Shown: in pieces, positions 26,047 through 34,634 of the stretch
How positions within the stretch are numbered: position 1 is the first letter of the stretch
How the letters are laid out: the number at the start of each line of letters is the position of its first letter
Program-made: the position numbers and the translations under genes
Assembly: GCF_000948985.2 (NCBI RefSeq)
Contig: NZ_CP059733.1
Location: 2,356,001-2,420,000 of the forward strand
DNA: 64,000 nucleotides
Direction: 5' to 3'
DNA from: Thalassomonas viridans
GTDB lineage: Bacteria > Pseudomonadota > Gammaproteobacteria > Enterobacterales > Alteromonadaceae
Notes under the pieces: generated by a model
The model's database searches: none
What the model saw: only the letters and a program-made list of their open reading frames with translations
Told to the model about the DNA's origin: nothing

Positions 26047-26289
26047 TTATCGTTTCAGTTCATGGTCCCGGTAGTGTAAGTCCTGCCAGCACTGGGGCAG
26101 GGCCTCACCGGAAGGGAAGATAAGATCTGACTTGCTGAAGCTTTCAGGATCCTGTTCTTCCTCGCCATGTTGATAGCGGCCGATGATATTGACTTTTGCT
26201 GGATTGACCAAGGCAAACATTTCAACGATGGCGACAAGATCGCCACTCTTTCTGTGTCTTAAAAACATCAGAAACTCCGATATTTCCAT
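26047..26289 (-). CDS. Small conserved-looking protein, 80 aa
   Basis: Not recognised. The sequence (MEISEFLMFLRHRKSGDLVAIVEM ... DPESFSKSDLIFPSGEALPQCW) has a compact alpha/beta pattern with no signal peptide. It ends just before a bidirectional terminator, and no ribosome-binding site of good quality is seen. Clean length and terminator context support a real gene; function unknown. Confidence 0.55.
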   Translation of the reverse strand: MEISEFLMFLRHRKSGDLVAIVEMFALVNPAKVNIIGRYQHGEEEQDPESFSKSDLIFPSGEALPQCWQDLHYRDHELKR

Positions 26290-26423
26290 GCCAGCTGCTG
26301 TTTCTAAGCCGGTAGCGGCCTTCCCGGTAATTTTAGTATGGTAGCTGCTTTACGCTTGCGCAAGGCTTAAGGGACCTAAAGCGGCAGCAGCTAACGGAGG
26401 TTTTTATCTCCCGTCCGGCGGTT

Positions 26424-26921
26424 TTAGTCCGGCATTGCTTTTGTCGTGTCTGGCTGGGCATGTTGCCGGTACCTGGCATTGATATCATTGAGTTTTACTA
26501 TGCGTTTGGCCATGCCGCTGATAATGGCATCTTTGACTTTTTCACGGATCTTTACCGATAGTTGCGACAGTTTTTCCCGGTCCAGGCACAGCAAAATAAC
26601 ATCGGTTTCTGCCCGGGCGGAAGTGCTTCTGGGTTTATTGGCGATAAAGCTGCCTTCGCCGATAAACTCCCCCGGATGTACTTGACCCAAGGGAGTCTTA
26701 TCCTTGGCGCGTTTGATGCTGACTTCCCCGGATAAAATCAGGAAAAAATTATTGTCGTATTCACCTTCTTTTTGCAGGTGTTGTCCTTTTTTGCAGATAT
26801 AACAGCGGGCTTTTTCATCCAGCAGGGACTTTTTTTCATCCAGGGAAAACTGTTCAAAAAAATCCAGGCGGTTGGCGATCTCCATTAAACGCAACAACGG
26901 GATTTTATCAAGTGGCAGCAT
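26424..26921 (-). CDS. Cyclic-nucleotide-binding domain protein, no DNA-binding domain
   Basis: 165 aa from ATG 26921; an upstream GTG at 26999 is possible but its extra 26 residues do not look conserved. Residues about 15-135 form one cNMP-binding fold (LQKEGEYDNNFFLILSGEVSIKR, then PGEFIGEGSFIANKPRSTSARAETDVILLCLDREKL) with the GEFIGE and PRSTSA phosphate-binding cassette, where Arg contacts the cyclic phosphate. After it come only a helix and a polar tail, so the CRP-type helix-turn-helix is missing. It probably senses cAMP or cGMP through protein contacts. Confidence 0.8.
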   Translation of the reverse strand: MLPLDKIPLLRLMEIANRLDFFEQFSLDEKKSLLDEKARCYICKKGQHLQKEGEYDNNFFLILSGEVSIKRAKDKTPLGQVHPGEFIGEGSFIANKPRSTSARAETDVILLCLDREKLSQLSVKIREKVKDAIISGMAKRIVKLNDINARYRQHAQPDTTKAMPD

Positions 26922-27213
26922 AGACTTGTAACTTCTGGTTTTGACTGTGACTGGGAAGCAAGCAGGATAATGGCAATTGCCGTGAATGTCTATCCACACC
27001 GGGGAAATTAGTCAGTTATTGCCTGCTTGGGCAAGCAGTGAAGGCTTGTCTGTCCTGGGCGTTGAAAGCCGGATAGAGTAAGCCATGGCTGATAAAAAGG
27101 AAAGCCGCCGCCGCCCCGGGCTTTGTTGCTGTTTTTCCTTAACTTGCTTACTGGATGTTTTTTACTATGGTTATATCAGAAACGAGATTCATGGTTTTGA
27201 AAAGGATGCGGTG

Positions 27214-28302
27214 ATGGACAACGAACTTTGGTTTTACGAACCGGAAGACAGAGACGGTTATCTTTCTAATTTTGCCAGCTACCCCCTATATATAGACGGG
27301 AGCAAATGGCAAACCAGCGAACATTACTACCAGGCCCAGAAATTCACCGATCCGCAAGTCATCTCCCTTATCCAACAGGCCCCGACACCGGATGAAGCCT
27401 TCCGCTTAAGCCGGCAATATCAGGAGCAGATGCGTCCGGACTGGGACAGCATTAAACGGCAAACCATGTCTACTGTGGTCAGCGAGAAGTTTCGCCAGCA
27501 TCCCCATCTTGCCCATAAGTTAATTGCGACCGGGAGCTGTACCATTAAGGAACACTCCCATCAGGATGCCTATTGGGGAGATGGCGGAGACGGTACAGGC
27601 GAAAACAACCTGGGGAAAATTCTGATGGAGGTGAGGAGTTCGTTAAAAAAACAGCTCCCCTACAAGCTGCTGCATTATGTTGAAACGGCTAAATTGCCCA
27701 CCCCCTGGGGAACCTTTGCCATGCATGGTTTTGTCGAGCCCGAGTCGGGTAAAGAGCATCTGGCGCTGAGTTACGGGCAGTGGCGCAAAGATGAGCCGGT
27801 ATTGATGCGTATCCATTCGGAATGTCTTACCGGCGATGCCCTGTTCAGTATGCGCTGCGATTGCGGTTTTCAGCTGCAAAAAGCCTTACAAAATATTGTT
27901 AAAAACGGCAGCGGGGTTTTGCTTTATTTGCGCCAGGAAGGGCGGGGTATAGGTTTGCTCAATAAAATTCGTGCCTATCACCTGCAGGATCAGGGGGCCG
28001 ATACGGTGGAAGCCAATGAGCGACTGGGCTTTGCCGCTGACCTGCGCAAGTATCATTTTTGCGAGAGTATGCTCAGTTTTCTTGGCATTAATGAAGTGAA
28101 ACTGATGACCAATAATCCCAGAAAAGTAAAAGCCTTAAAAAAAATCGGCATTAATATCGTTGAACGGGTGAAGTTGCAGGAAGGGCACAACAGGCATAAT
28201 CATTTTTATCTTTCAACCAAAGCCGATAAGTTGGGTCATATGTTTGAAGTCCCGCAAAATACCCCTATGTCTGTTGAGGCGATAACCAAAGACAGCGGCT
28301 GA
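27214..28302 (+). CDS. ribA: NADAR domain fused to GTP cyclohydrolase II
   Basis: 362-aa bifunctional riboflavin protein. Residues about 3-150 are a NADAR/YbiA domain ([30 protein letters not shown], then [22 protein letters not shown]). In related bacteria this N-glycosidase removes the reactive early riboflavin intermediates. Residues about 165-345 are GTP cyclohydrolase II with zinc ligands C204, C215 and C217 ([18 protein letters not shown]), the [10 protein letters not shown] motif and C-terminal [12 protein letters not shown] 27214 is preferred because AAGGA lies 9 bases upstream and the domain starts there; the frame is open back to 27085. Confidence 0.9.
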   Translation: MDNELWFYEPEDRDGYLSNFASYPLYIDGSKWQTSEHYYQAQKFTDPQVISLIQQAPTPDEAFRLSRQYQEQMRPDWDSIKRQTMSTVVSEKFRQHPHLAHKLIATGSCTIKEHSHQDAYWGDGGDGTGENNLGKILMEVRSSLKKQLPYKLLHYVETAKLPTPWGTFAMHGFVEPESGKEHLALSYGQWRKDEPVLMRIHSECLTGDALFSMRCDCGFQLQKALQNIVKNGSGVLLYLRQEGRGIGLLNKIRAYHLQDQGADTVEANERLGFAADLRKYHFCESMLSFLGINEVKLMTNNPRKVKALKKIGINIVERVKLQEGHNRHNHFYLSTKADKLGHMFEVPQNTPMSVEAITKDSG

Positions 28303-28446
28303 TACAGCCGTATTGATGACCGGCAAATGTCCGTGGCCGGCAGGCCGGTTAAAGTTATTGGCCACAAACTTTACTTAAGCGCTGGTCTCGGCGGAGAGAA
28401 TTAAGTTATAATTTTACTTTTGTTTCTCTGAAGATTTTATCAGCTC

Positions 28447-29751
28447 ATGAAGTTTCCTGGTCGTCGCCAACATAAGCATTATTTTCCCGTTGAAGATAAA
28501 GATCCCCTTACTAACCAAATTAACCGCAATTCCCGGCTTGAGCGCAGCTATATTGTCGGTATCGATCAGACCCTGGTAGATATTGAAGCCAAAGTGGATC
28601 ACGCCTTTCTTGAAGAATTTAATTTAAAAAGAGGTATGTCCCAGGTGATTGATGATGAGGTGACCCACGCCCTTTATCAGCGCTTAAAATCTGAAAATTT
28701 GGTGGATTACGAATATGCCGGCGGCACGATTGCCAATACCATGCACAATTATTCCGTGCTTGCTGACGATCGTTCGGTTTTGCTGGGGGTGATGTCGGAA
28801 GACATCAAAATCGGCGGTTATGCCTACCGCTTTATCAGCAATACTTCCAGCCGGGTTGATTTGAATTATCTCCAGCCTATCAATGGACCAATCGGCCGCT
28901 GCTTTACCTTGATCGATGATACCGGCGAACGGACCTTTGCTCTGAACTATGGTTTGATCAACCGTCTTAAGCCTGAGTCTATTGACGAAACTTTAATTGC
29001 AGAGTCTTCGGCTTTAGTGATCAGCTCCTATCTGATGCGCACCGAAGGTGAAGATACCATGACCGAAGCGGCGATAAAGGCGGTGGAATGCGCCAATAAG
29101 CACGACGTACCTGTGGTATTAACCTTAGGCACTAAGTTCTTGATTGAAGAAGATCCCAAGTGGTGGCAGGAATTTGTCAAGAAACATGTGGATATCCTGG
29201 CAATGAATGAGGAAGAAGGGCTGGCGATTTCCGGCTTTGACGATCCCCTGCTTGCTGCCGATGCGGCTCTGGATTGGGTGGATCTGGTGATTTGTACTGC
29301 CGGTGCCCAGGGGCTCTTTATGGCGGGTTATGTTGATGAAGAATTCAAACGGGCCACTGAGCATCAGTTATTGCCGGGGAAAATACCGGACTTTAACCGT
29401 TATGAATTTTCCCGGGCGATGCGTTATAAAGATTGTAAAAACCCCATCCGGGCTTATACCCATACCGCGCCCTATATGGGAGGGCCGGAGAGCATTAAAA
29501 ATACTAATGGTGCCGGAGACGGTGCCTTGTCTGCGGTATTACATGATATATGTGCCAATGTATATCATAAGCTCAATGTTGATAATTCCAGTAAACACAG
29601 GCAAAAAGCATTGACCTATTCTTCGCTGTCGCAAATCAGTAAATATGCCAACCGGGTCAGTTATGAAGTGCTGGTACAGCATTCCCCCAGGCTTTCCAGG
29701 GGACTGCCGGAAAGGGAAGACAGCCTGGAACAGGCGTACTGGGCGCTATAA
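28447..29751 (+). CDS. gsk: Inosine-guanosine kinase
   Basis: PfkB-family kinase for purine salvage, making IMP and GMP from nucleosides. The 434-aa length equals that of the E. coli enzyme, and the N-terminus (MKFPGRRQHKHYFPV), the substrate loop (YAGGTIANTMHNYSVLADD), the PfkB signature 2 with catalytic Asp (NTNGAGDGALSAVLHD) and the C-terminus (LSRGLPEREDSLEQAYW) are characteristic. Cytoplasmic. Convergent with the next gene and separated from it by 68 bp. Confidence 0.96.
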   Translation: MKFPGRRQHKHYFPVEDKDPLTNQINRNSRLERSYIVGIDQTLVDIEAKVDHAFLEEFNLKRGMSQVIDDEVTHALYQRLKSENLVDYEYAGGTIANTMHNYSVLADDRSVLLGVMSEDIKIGGYAYRFISNTSSRVDLNYLQPINGPIGRCFTLIDDTGERTFALNYGLINRLKPESIDETLIAESSALVISSYLMRTEGEDTMTEAAIKAVECANKHDVPVVLTLGTKFLIEEDPKWWQEFVKKHVDILAMNEEEGLAISGFDDPLLAADAALDWVDLVICTAGAQGLFMAGYVDEEFKRATEHQLLPGKIPDFNRYEFSRAMRYKDCKNPIRAYTHTAPYMGGPESIKNTNGAGDGALSAVLHDICANVYHKLNVDNSSKHRQKALTYSSLSQISKYANRVSYEVLVQHSPRLSRGLPEREDSLEQAYWAL

Positions 29752-29819
29752 CTGGCAAATGCCAGGCGGTAACCTTGGTTGCACCTGGCTCATTTGCTCC
29801 GGAAGAATTGGCTCGAAGC

Positions 29820-30260
29820 TTAGACGGACGGACGGGAAAATAGTTGCCGGATCCGGGCAAACCAACCGCTTTGGCCGGGAATGTCCGCCAGCGTGTAGCT
29901 TTGCGCCAAGGGTTTTATTCTCAGGGATACGGTGCCGCCGTGACCCCAGGGCCACCACACGGCAACCGCAGCCGGTTGATCAGCTTCGGCAGGTTGGGTA
30001 AATAACTTCTGCTCTTTATAGAGGGTTGCCAGTTCCCCCAGCTGCTGTTTTAAGTCTTTAGGGGCTTTTTTAATGCTCTTTCTGTCCCATTCATGGCTGT
30101 AATTTTCTCTGAGCACCGTCAGGGTGCTGTCTATTTTATCTTTAGAAAACTCAGATAATAGCATTTGTCTTTGCTCTTCCCATTGCCATTGATGTTGCTC
30201 TCCTAATTGCCGGGTGAGGGCTTGGCTGTGGGTTTCCACCTGCTGCTGGTTATATGACAT
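29820..30260 (-). CDS. Hypothetical protein, 146 aa
   Basis: Not recognised. The N-terminal two thirds is a charged, Gln-rich helix region (QQQVETHSQALTRQLGEQHQWQWEEQRQMLLSEFSKDKIDSTLTVL pattern), the rest contains WWPWGHGGTVSLRIKPL and a basic C-terminus. No signal peptide. Shine-Dalgarno AAGGAAG lies 5 bases before the ATG, supporting translation. Confidence 0.6.
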   Translation of the reverse strand: MSYNQQQVETHSQALTRQLGEQHQWQWEEQRQMLLSEFSKDKIDSTLTVLRENYSHEWDRKSIKKAPKDLKQQLGELATLYKEQKLFTQPAEADQPAAVAVWWPWGHGGTVSLRIKPLAQSYTLADIPGQSGWFARIRQLFSRPSV

Positions 30261-30587
30261 TTTGCTTCCTTAATGAAAGTAATTTACCGCCTTCAATGGC
30301 CTAAACATTCAACAATTTAGTTGTATTCAATGCTGGTAACGAGTTATTGCTCAATCATATGCCTCGCCCGCATGGGAACAGGTGCTTAGCTTTCCTCTGG
30401 AATAATAAAGCCGTGAACCCGAATGTTTATCCCTATTGAATCTCGGTTATATATTAGGTTGGGTAGTATTTATTATAAAAGTAAATCACTGATCTTGTTA
30501 TGATATTTTTAGGTTTATTATCAATCGCGGGGTTTTGGCCCGACAGGGCTGCTTTTGTAGGGGGAAAATTAACCAAGGCCGGAGAAA
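30261..30587. other. Non-coding gap of about 330 bp
   Basis: AT-rich region between two minus-strand genes. I see no open gene, no clear hairpin terminator and no RNA gene. It probably holds the promoter of the 146-aa gene. Confidence 0.4.
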
Positions 30588-30956
30588 TTAATCCAGGCCC
30601 TCAAGTTCATCTATAACGATTCTTGCCTGTGCCAGGGTGCAGTCTGCCCGGGTTAATAATTCATTTACCGTGATCCCGGGTTTGCGTCTGGCGATAGCCA
30701 GCAACTCATCATGGGTGATATGTTCTCTGTGGCTTTTTAATAAGCTTGCCAGCCATAACCAGCTTTGCTCGTCGGCCTGCTCTATGATGTCAATGATTTC
30801 CAGTAACTGGTGCCGGGTTGCCTTTAATTGCCAGTTTCTTGAGCGGCCAATACGCTGCAATTCACTGCCTGTGCCTCTGATATGCGCCTTTAGGGCATAG
30901 GCTTTCATTGTTCTCCTTAAAAAAGAGGGTAAGGTTACGGGTTTGAGATCTGGCAA
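30588..30956 (-). CDS. RRF-like family small protein
   Basis: Resembles the short proteins annotated as ribosome recycling factor family protein in Vibrio and Shewanella: VTLPSFLRR ... LQRIGRSRNWQLKATRHQL, DEQSWLWLASLL and the C-terminal helix-turn-helix-like KPGITVNELLTRADCTLAQARIVIDELEGL. The name does not prove a ribosomal role. The start is uncertain. TTG 30956 (122 aa) keeps the family N-terminus, while ATG 30908 (106 aa) has an excellent Shine-Dalgarno (AAGGAGA), although those bases also encode the LRR segment. Strand and spacing suggest a single-gene unit. Confidence 0.6.
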   Translation of the reverse strand: MPDLKPVTLPSFLRRTMKAYALKAHIRGTGSELQRIGRSRNWQLKATRHQLLEIIDIIEQADEQSWLWLASLLKSHREHITHDELLAIARRKPGITVNELLTRADCTLAQARIVIDELEGLD

Positions 30957-31389
30957 AATTTACTCGGCAAAACTGGTCGATAAATACCGATCTTATAAGA
31001 AACAGGAGCAGATGAAAATGATCAATTTTCCGGTTTGAGCTTCCAGGGCTGTCGGAATGAATCAGTAGCTACTGGGCTTATGTTTTAGCCTTGAACCGGC
31101 TCCTGTCCTTGGTCGGGGTGCGATGCCGGGATTTTCATTCCTGAATTTCGCCGAAAATTTCAATCATTATTTTCGATGCTGTGGAGCTTTTCGCAGTATC
31201 TTTCATTATTGTCTCCATTTCTTTCCTTTATGTTACGGCGAATCACTTCTCTCTTTTTAGAAGCCGGGGGGAATAACATTTATTAAGCCAATAGATACAA
31301 CCGGTTATAACCTGAATATTGTAACTCTCTTCTTCTGGCATAAAGCGTGTATTAATCCTGACGGTGTAACTCAATATAAGGTGGTAATG
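30957..31389. other. Non-coding gap with promoter motif of the protease locus
   Basis: About 430 bp. Several pyrimidine-rich and imperfect hairpin stretches but no gene. The last 55 bp contain the TGGCATAAAGC element and the ribosome-binding site of the downstream membrane-protein/subtilase unit. Confidence 0.5.
31336..31351 (+). promoter_or_regulatory. Shared 16-bp element before the first subtilase unit
   Basis: TGGCATAAAGCGTGTA lies exactly 38 bases before ATG 31390. A copy with a single base change lies exactly 38 bases before the second subtilase gene. It resembles a sigma-54 -24 box in its left half, but the -12 GC is not present, so an activator site or another promoter class is more likely. 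Confidence 0.55.
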
Positions 31390-31860
31390 ATGCAGTTTTC
31401 TGTTAACAACAAGCAATCGATATTGAATACTTGCATGCTCAGAAGTTTGGTTGAGGTTTTTTGTTTCAGCGCCGGTTTTTTAGCTATCTGTTATTTCATG
31501 ATCAAGCATTTGCAATATGATCAGGGCGGGTCCGGGCCGTTAACCTCTTCCCCGTTTGTTGCTCCCAAAGCAAAAGACGTTCAGCTTCGGCAACAGGACC
31601 AAGATAGTGGACAGGCACCGGATGCCCTGCTGCCATGGCCGCGTGAGCATGTTTCTAAAGGCGGGCTGTTATCTGTAAATTTTGCCGGGCAGCGGCCTGT
31701 TATGCCTTTTGGGGAAGACAGTGAAAATAAGGTGTGCCGGGAAAATATTGCAGGTCAACAGTGTTTATTGAAAAACGGGGTTTCTGCATTGATTGCGGGA
31801 TACTTATGGGAAAACAAACATATGGATGCAAATATTTGGCTAACCCGGGAGTTATTATAA
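31390..31860 (+). CDS. Small membrane-anchored protein coupled to subtilase
   Basis: 156-aa protein with one N-terminal membrane segment (residues about 20-42: VEVFCFSAGFLAICYFMI) followed by a hydrophilic, probably periplasmic region containing two cysteines (CRENIAGQQC). ATG 31390 is chosen over the adjacent ATG 31387 because AAGGTGG then has a 5-base spacing, identical to the second subtilase unit. The TAA stop overlaps the subtilase ATG (TAATG), so both are translated together. It might be a membrane partner, inhibitor or export helper for the protease; no family was recognised. Confidence 0.6.
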   Translation: MQFSVNNKQSILNTCMLRSLVEVFCFSAGFLAICYFMIKHLQYDQGGSGPLTSSPFVAPKAKDVQLRQQDQDSGQAPDALLPWPREHVSKGGLLSVNFAGQRPVMPFGEDSENKVCRENIAGQQCLLKNGVSALIAGYLWENKHMDANIWLTRELL

Positions 31861-34250
31861 TGAAACCAAGTGTATCCAGTACTTTTAAATCTTTTTCTAT
31901 TGTTAAAATCTTTTTCGTTTTTCTTTGTATTGGTGCTTTTATTTTATTGGTATTGAAACAAAATGCAGAGCCTGTGGTCACTCAGGCTGAGGTGCCTCTG
32001 GCTGGTAACTCAACATCACCAAGGACTCAGCCCGAGCCTGAACCCGCCAGGCCCTGGGAGGGAAGGAGTTACCTGGTACAGGGAGATATACAAGAGCTGA
32101 AGGCTTTGCTTATAAAGGCAAATATTGAAATAAAGCGGGAGCTGCCTATTATCAGCGCCTTAAATGTTGTGTTGAATAAAGAACAGAAGAACTGGCTGCA
32201 GCGTCAGCCGCAAGTAAAACGTATTTATATTGACCAACGCCTGGTATTGGCATCAGGTAGCGGTGGGCTTGAGGATATAGCTCCTCAGGCTTGTCAGCAG
32301 TCTTCCATGCTGGACAGTTTTAGTGCCAACTCCTTTAGCAATAATGACGGCTCCCTTTCTTTTGACAGCGACTGGCAGGAGTCAGATCTCAATAGCGCCA
32401 TGCTCGGCGGCGCCCTCAGTGGCAATATCAAAATCCACAACCAGGTTTTGGAAGTCCGGGGCCCTTTTAATGTCGGCACTCCCCACATCCAGCGGGACTT
32501 TAGTGTGGCCAATGAGACCTATTTAGAGCTTGGTTTTGATCTCCAGGCCAGTGTCGGTGCAACGGCTGATGATGTGATGCAGGTTTTCCTGATCAACGAC
32601 ACCGGTGACGTTAATATTTTACAAAGTTTTACCGGAGACGATCTGACAGAAAAGCGCAGGATATCTATCGACTTAACCGGTGAGCATCAAAAGTACAAAA
32701 CATTAGGTTTTCGTTTTATCCAGGGGTTTACCAGCGGGGAATCGGCGTTTTTTATTGACAATGTCCAGCTGGTGGTGGATACCGAACACCCCGGGAACTA
32801 TGCCAAACAACATGCCGGCTTTACATCAGGCGGCGAGCTTGACGGCACGGGGGTGGGCATTGCTTTTATCGATACCGGCTTATACCTTGGCCATTTAAAT
32901 ACCATGGCGGCTACCGGTGCGACAGGTGTCGGTGGACAAACGGATGTTAATGCAGCGGAGATCACGTCAGGGGGGAGACAAATTATCCGCCATAGTGTAA
33001 TTGGTACAGCCGGATCAGAAGCCAGCTATGACGATCAGCATGGCCATGGTTCCCATGTGATAGGTATTGCAACCGGCGATGTGGCCGGACCCAACAAATG
33101 TGTTGGCAATTTGCAGCTGGGAGTTGCACCGGGGGCGGATGTGATTAGTGTCAGGGCATTTGATGCCAATGGCATGGCTAATTACGGTGACGTTATTGCC
33201 GCGCTTGACTGGGTGTTAACCAACCGGTTGAAATATAATATCAGGGTGTTGAATTTATCTTTTGGTGGCAAGGTGCAGTCCCATTATTGGGATGATCCGG
33301 TAAATCAGGCGGTGATGAAACTTTGGCAGGCCGGCATTACGGTTGTCGCTTCCGCAGGAAATTCGGGACCGGCCCCCATGACGATTACCGTGCCCGCAAA
33401 CCTTCCCTATGTTATCAGTGTCGGGGCAGTTACCAATAATTATACCAAGGTCTTTGCCGGTGATGACAGGATCACCCGTTTTTCCTCCGCAGGTCCGACT
33501 TATGAAGGCTTTATTAAACCTGAACTTGTTGCTCCCGGTGGGCATATGTTGTCCAATGCCGTACCTAACAGCTATCTTAGCCAGTTGTATCCGAAATTTA
33601 TTGATCAGGATGATGACAACTTTATGGTGATGTCGGGGACCAGCCAGGCGGCTGCCGTGGTTAGCGGGGCTGTTGCCTTGTTATTACAGCAAGAGCCGGG
33701 TCTGCAGCCGGATGATATTAAATGCCGCCTGATGCACAGTGCCAGGCTGGCGACCTTAGATAACGAAAACCTGGCCTACAGTCCGATGCGTCAGGGAGCC
33801 GGTAGTTTGAACCTGGCCGCCGCCCTTGCCGATACCAGTTATGCTTGTGCCAACCAGGGATTAAATATTGAAGCGGACCTGGCCGGCTCTGCCCATTTTA
33901 CCGGACCGGTGCGTGCGAATGAGTTGGGAGAGTTTTTTATTTTAAGGAATAATGGCAATGTTTGGCATCAGGGCTCTATTTGGAACGAGGGCACTATCTG
34001 GAATGAAGGCTCGATCTGGAACGAAGGCTCGATCTGGAACGAAGGTTCGATCTGGAACGAAGGTTCGATCTGGAACGAAGGTTCGATCTGGAACGAGGGC
34101 TCGATCTGGAACGAAGGCTCGATTTGGAACGAAGGTTCGATCTGGAATGAAGGCTTTATCTGGAACCAAGGTTTTATCTGGAATGAAGGGTCATTGTGGA
34201 ATGAGACTGTGCTTCCTATGACTCTGCAGCAGATCCCTGATCAGGAATAA
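31860..34250 (+). CDS. S8 family subtilisin-like protease with SIWNEG hexapeptide tail
   Basis: 796-aa secreted or membrane-tethered protease. An N-terminal hydrophobic segment (residues 17-36) is followed by an I9-like prodomain (about 60-130), a beta-sandwich domain (about 150-310) inserted before the catalytic part, and the S8 domain with D338 (AFIDTG), H396 (HGHGSHV) and S595 (SGTSQAA); the oxyanion region is ASAGNSGP. A short segment (CANQGLNIEADLAG) leads to 14 C-terminal hexapeptides of SIWNEG type (residues about 701-783). ATG 31860 is preferred over an upstream GTG because it overlaps the preceding stop and gives a proper signal anchor. Closely related to the next protease. Confidence 0.9.
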   Translation: MKPSVSSTFKSFSIVKIFFVFLCIGAFILLVLKQNAEPVVTQAEVPLAGNSTSPRTQPEPEPARPWEGRSYLVQGDIQELKALLIKANIEIKRELPIISALNVVLNKEQKNWLQRQPQVKRIYIDQRLVLASGSGGLEDIAPQACQQSSMLDSFSANSFSNNDGSLSFDSDWQESDLNSAMLGGALSGNIKIHNQVLEVRGPFNVGTPHIQRDFSVANETYLELGFDLQASVGATADDVMQVFLINDTGDVNILQSFTGDDLTEKRRISIDLTGEHQKYKTLGFRFIQGFTSGESAFFIDNVQLVVDTEHPGNYAKQHAGFTSGGELDGTGVGIAFIDTGLYLGHLNTMAATGATGVGGQTDVNAAEITSGGRQIIRHSVIGTAGSEASYDDQHGHGSHVIGIATGDVAGPNKCVGNLQLGVAPGADVISVRAFDANGMANYGDVIAALDWVLTNRLKYNIRVLNLSFGGKVQSHYWDDPVNQAVMKLWQAGITVVASAGNSGPAPMTITVPANLPYVISVGAVTNNYTKVFAGDDRITRFSSAGPTYEGFIKPELVAPGGHMLSNAVPNSYLSQLYPKFIDQDDDNFMVMSGTSQAAAVVSGAVALLLQQEPGLQPDDIKCRLMHSARLATLDNENLAYSPMRQGAGSLNLAAALADTSYACANQGLNIEADLAGSAHFTGPVRANELGEFFILRNNGNVWHQGSIWNEGTIWNEGSIWNEGSIWNEGSIWNEGSIWNEGSIWNEGSIWNEGSIWNEGSIWNEGFIWNQGFIWNEGSLWNETVLPMTLQQIPDQE
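33960..34208 (+). repeat. 18-bp tandem repeat coding for SIWNEG hexapeptides
   Basis: Fourteen 18-bp units, the inner ones nearly identical at DNA level (consensus TCGATCTGGAACGAAGGT) and the outer ones diverged (VWHQG first, FIWNQG, FIWNEG, SLWNET last). The near-identity in the middle indicates recent expansion by slippage or unequal recombination. All frames stay open through the repeat, which creates false reading frames on both strands. Confidence 0.95.
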
Positions 34251-34275
34251 GCCGCTGTAACTCTATAAGGGAATG

Positions 34276-34307
34276 GGTTTAAAGAGCCCGTGAGGGTTCT
34301 TTAAACC
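34276..34307. terminator. Hairpin after first subtilase gene
   Basis: GGTTTAAAGAGCCC (34276-34289) pairs with GGGTTCTTTAAACC (34294-34307), 14 pairs with one G-T, loop GTGA. No T tract follows, so it may be a pause or an mRNA-stabilising hairpin instead of a classic terminator. Confidence 0.55.
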
Positions 34308-34580
34308 AGTGAGGCGCTTAATCACGTGCATAGCCGTAGCTATAAAATGACAGCTTGCTCCGGTGGCCGTTGTCATTTTTTTCTATAAAAAGTTTCAATA
34401 CCGGATCATAAATTTCAATTTATTCTTCAATAATTTCAACCACTTTTTTCATTTAGTATATTTTCCCGCCGGAAAACAACAGGATCTTACCCTTGTCTGC
34501 CATAGATAAGCTAAGTATTTCTTTTATTATCAAATGTTTATTTGGTTGTTATCGCCAAAGTCACCTTTTTTATTCTTTAT

Positions 34581-34596
34581 TGGCATAAAGCATGTA
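34581..34596 (+). promoter_or_regulatory. Shared 16-bp element before the second subtilase gene
   Basis: TGGCATAAAGCATGTA, one base different from the element at 31336-31351 and again exactly 38 bases before the start codon. The Shine-Dalgarno AAGGTGG (34623-34629) also has the same 5-base spacing. The other leader bases differ, so only these elements are kept. Confidence 0.55.
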
Positions 34597-34634
34597 ACAG
34601 CGACAGAGACGTAAATTCAACAAAGGTGGTTCGT

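Larger units (their letters stand above)
34251..34634. other. Intergenic region between the two subtilases
   Basis: About 380 bp. It holds a strong hairpin (34276-34307) after the first subtilase gene, then AT-rich DNA and, at 34581-34596, the shared TGGCATAAAGC element. No gene seen. Confidence 0.6.

Noticed and set aside
33942..34221. Open frames on both strands reading VPDRxF and SGTKVR repeats
   Set aside because: They are shadows of the 18-bp repeat, which has no stop in any frame; the SIWNEG frame continues from the protease.
31336..34596. Sigma-54 promoter for the subtilase units
   Set aside because: The left half TGGCA fits, but the second half reads GTGT/ATGT where TTGC is expected, so the -12 GC is missing; kept only as a shared element.
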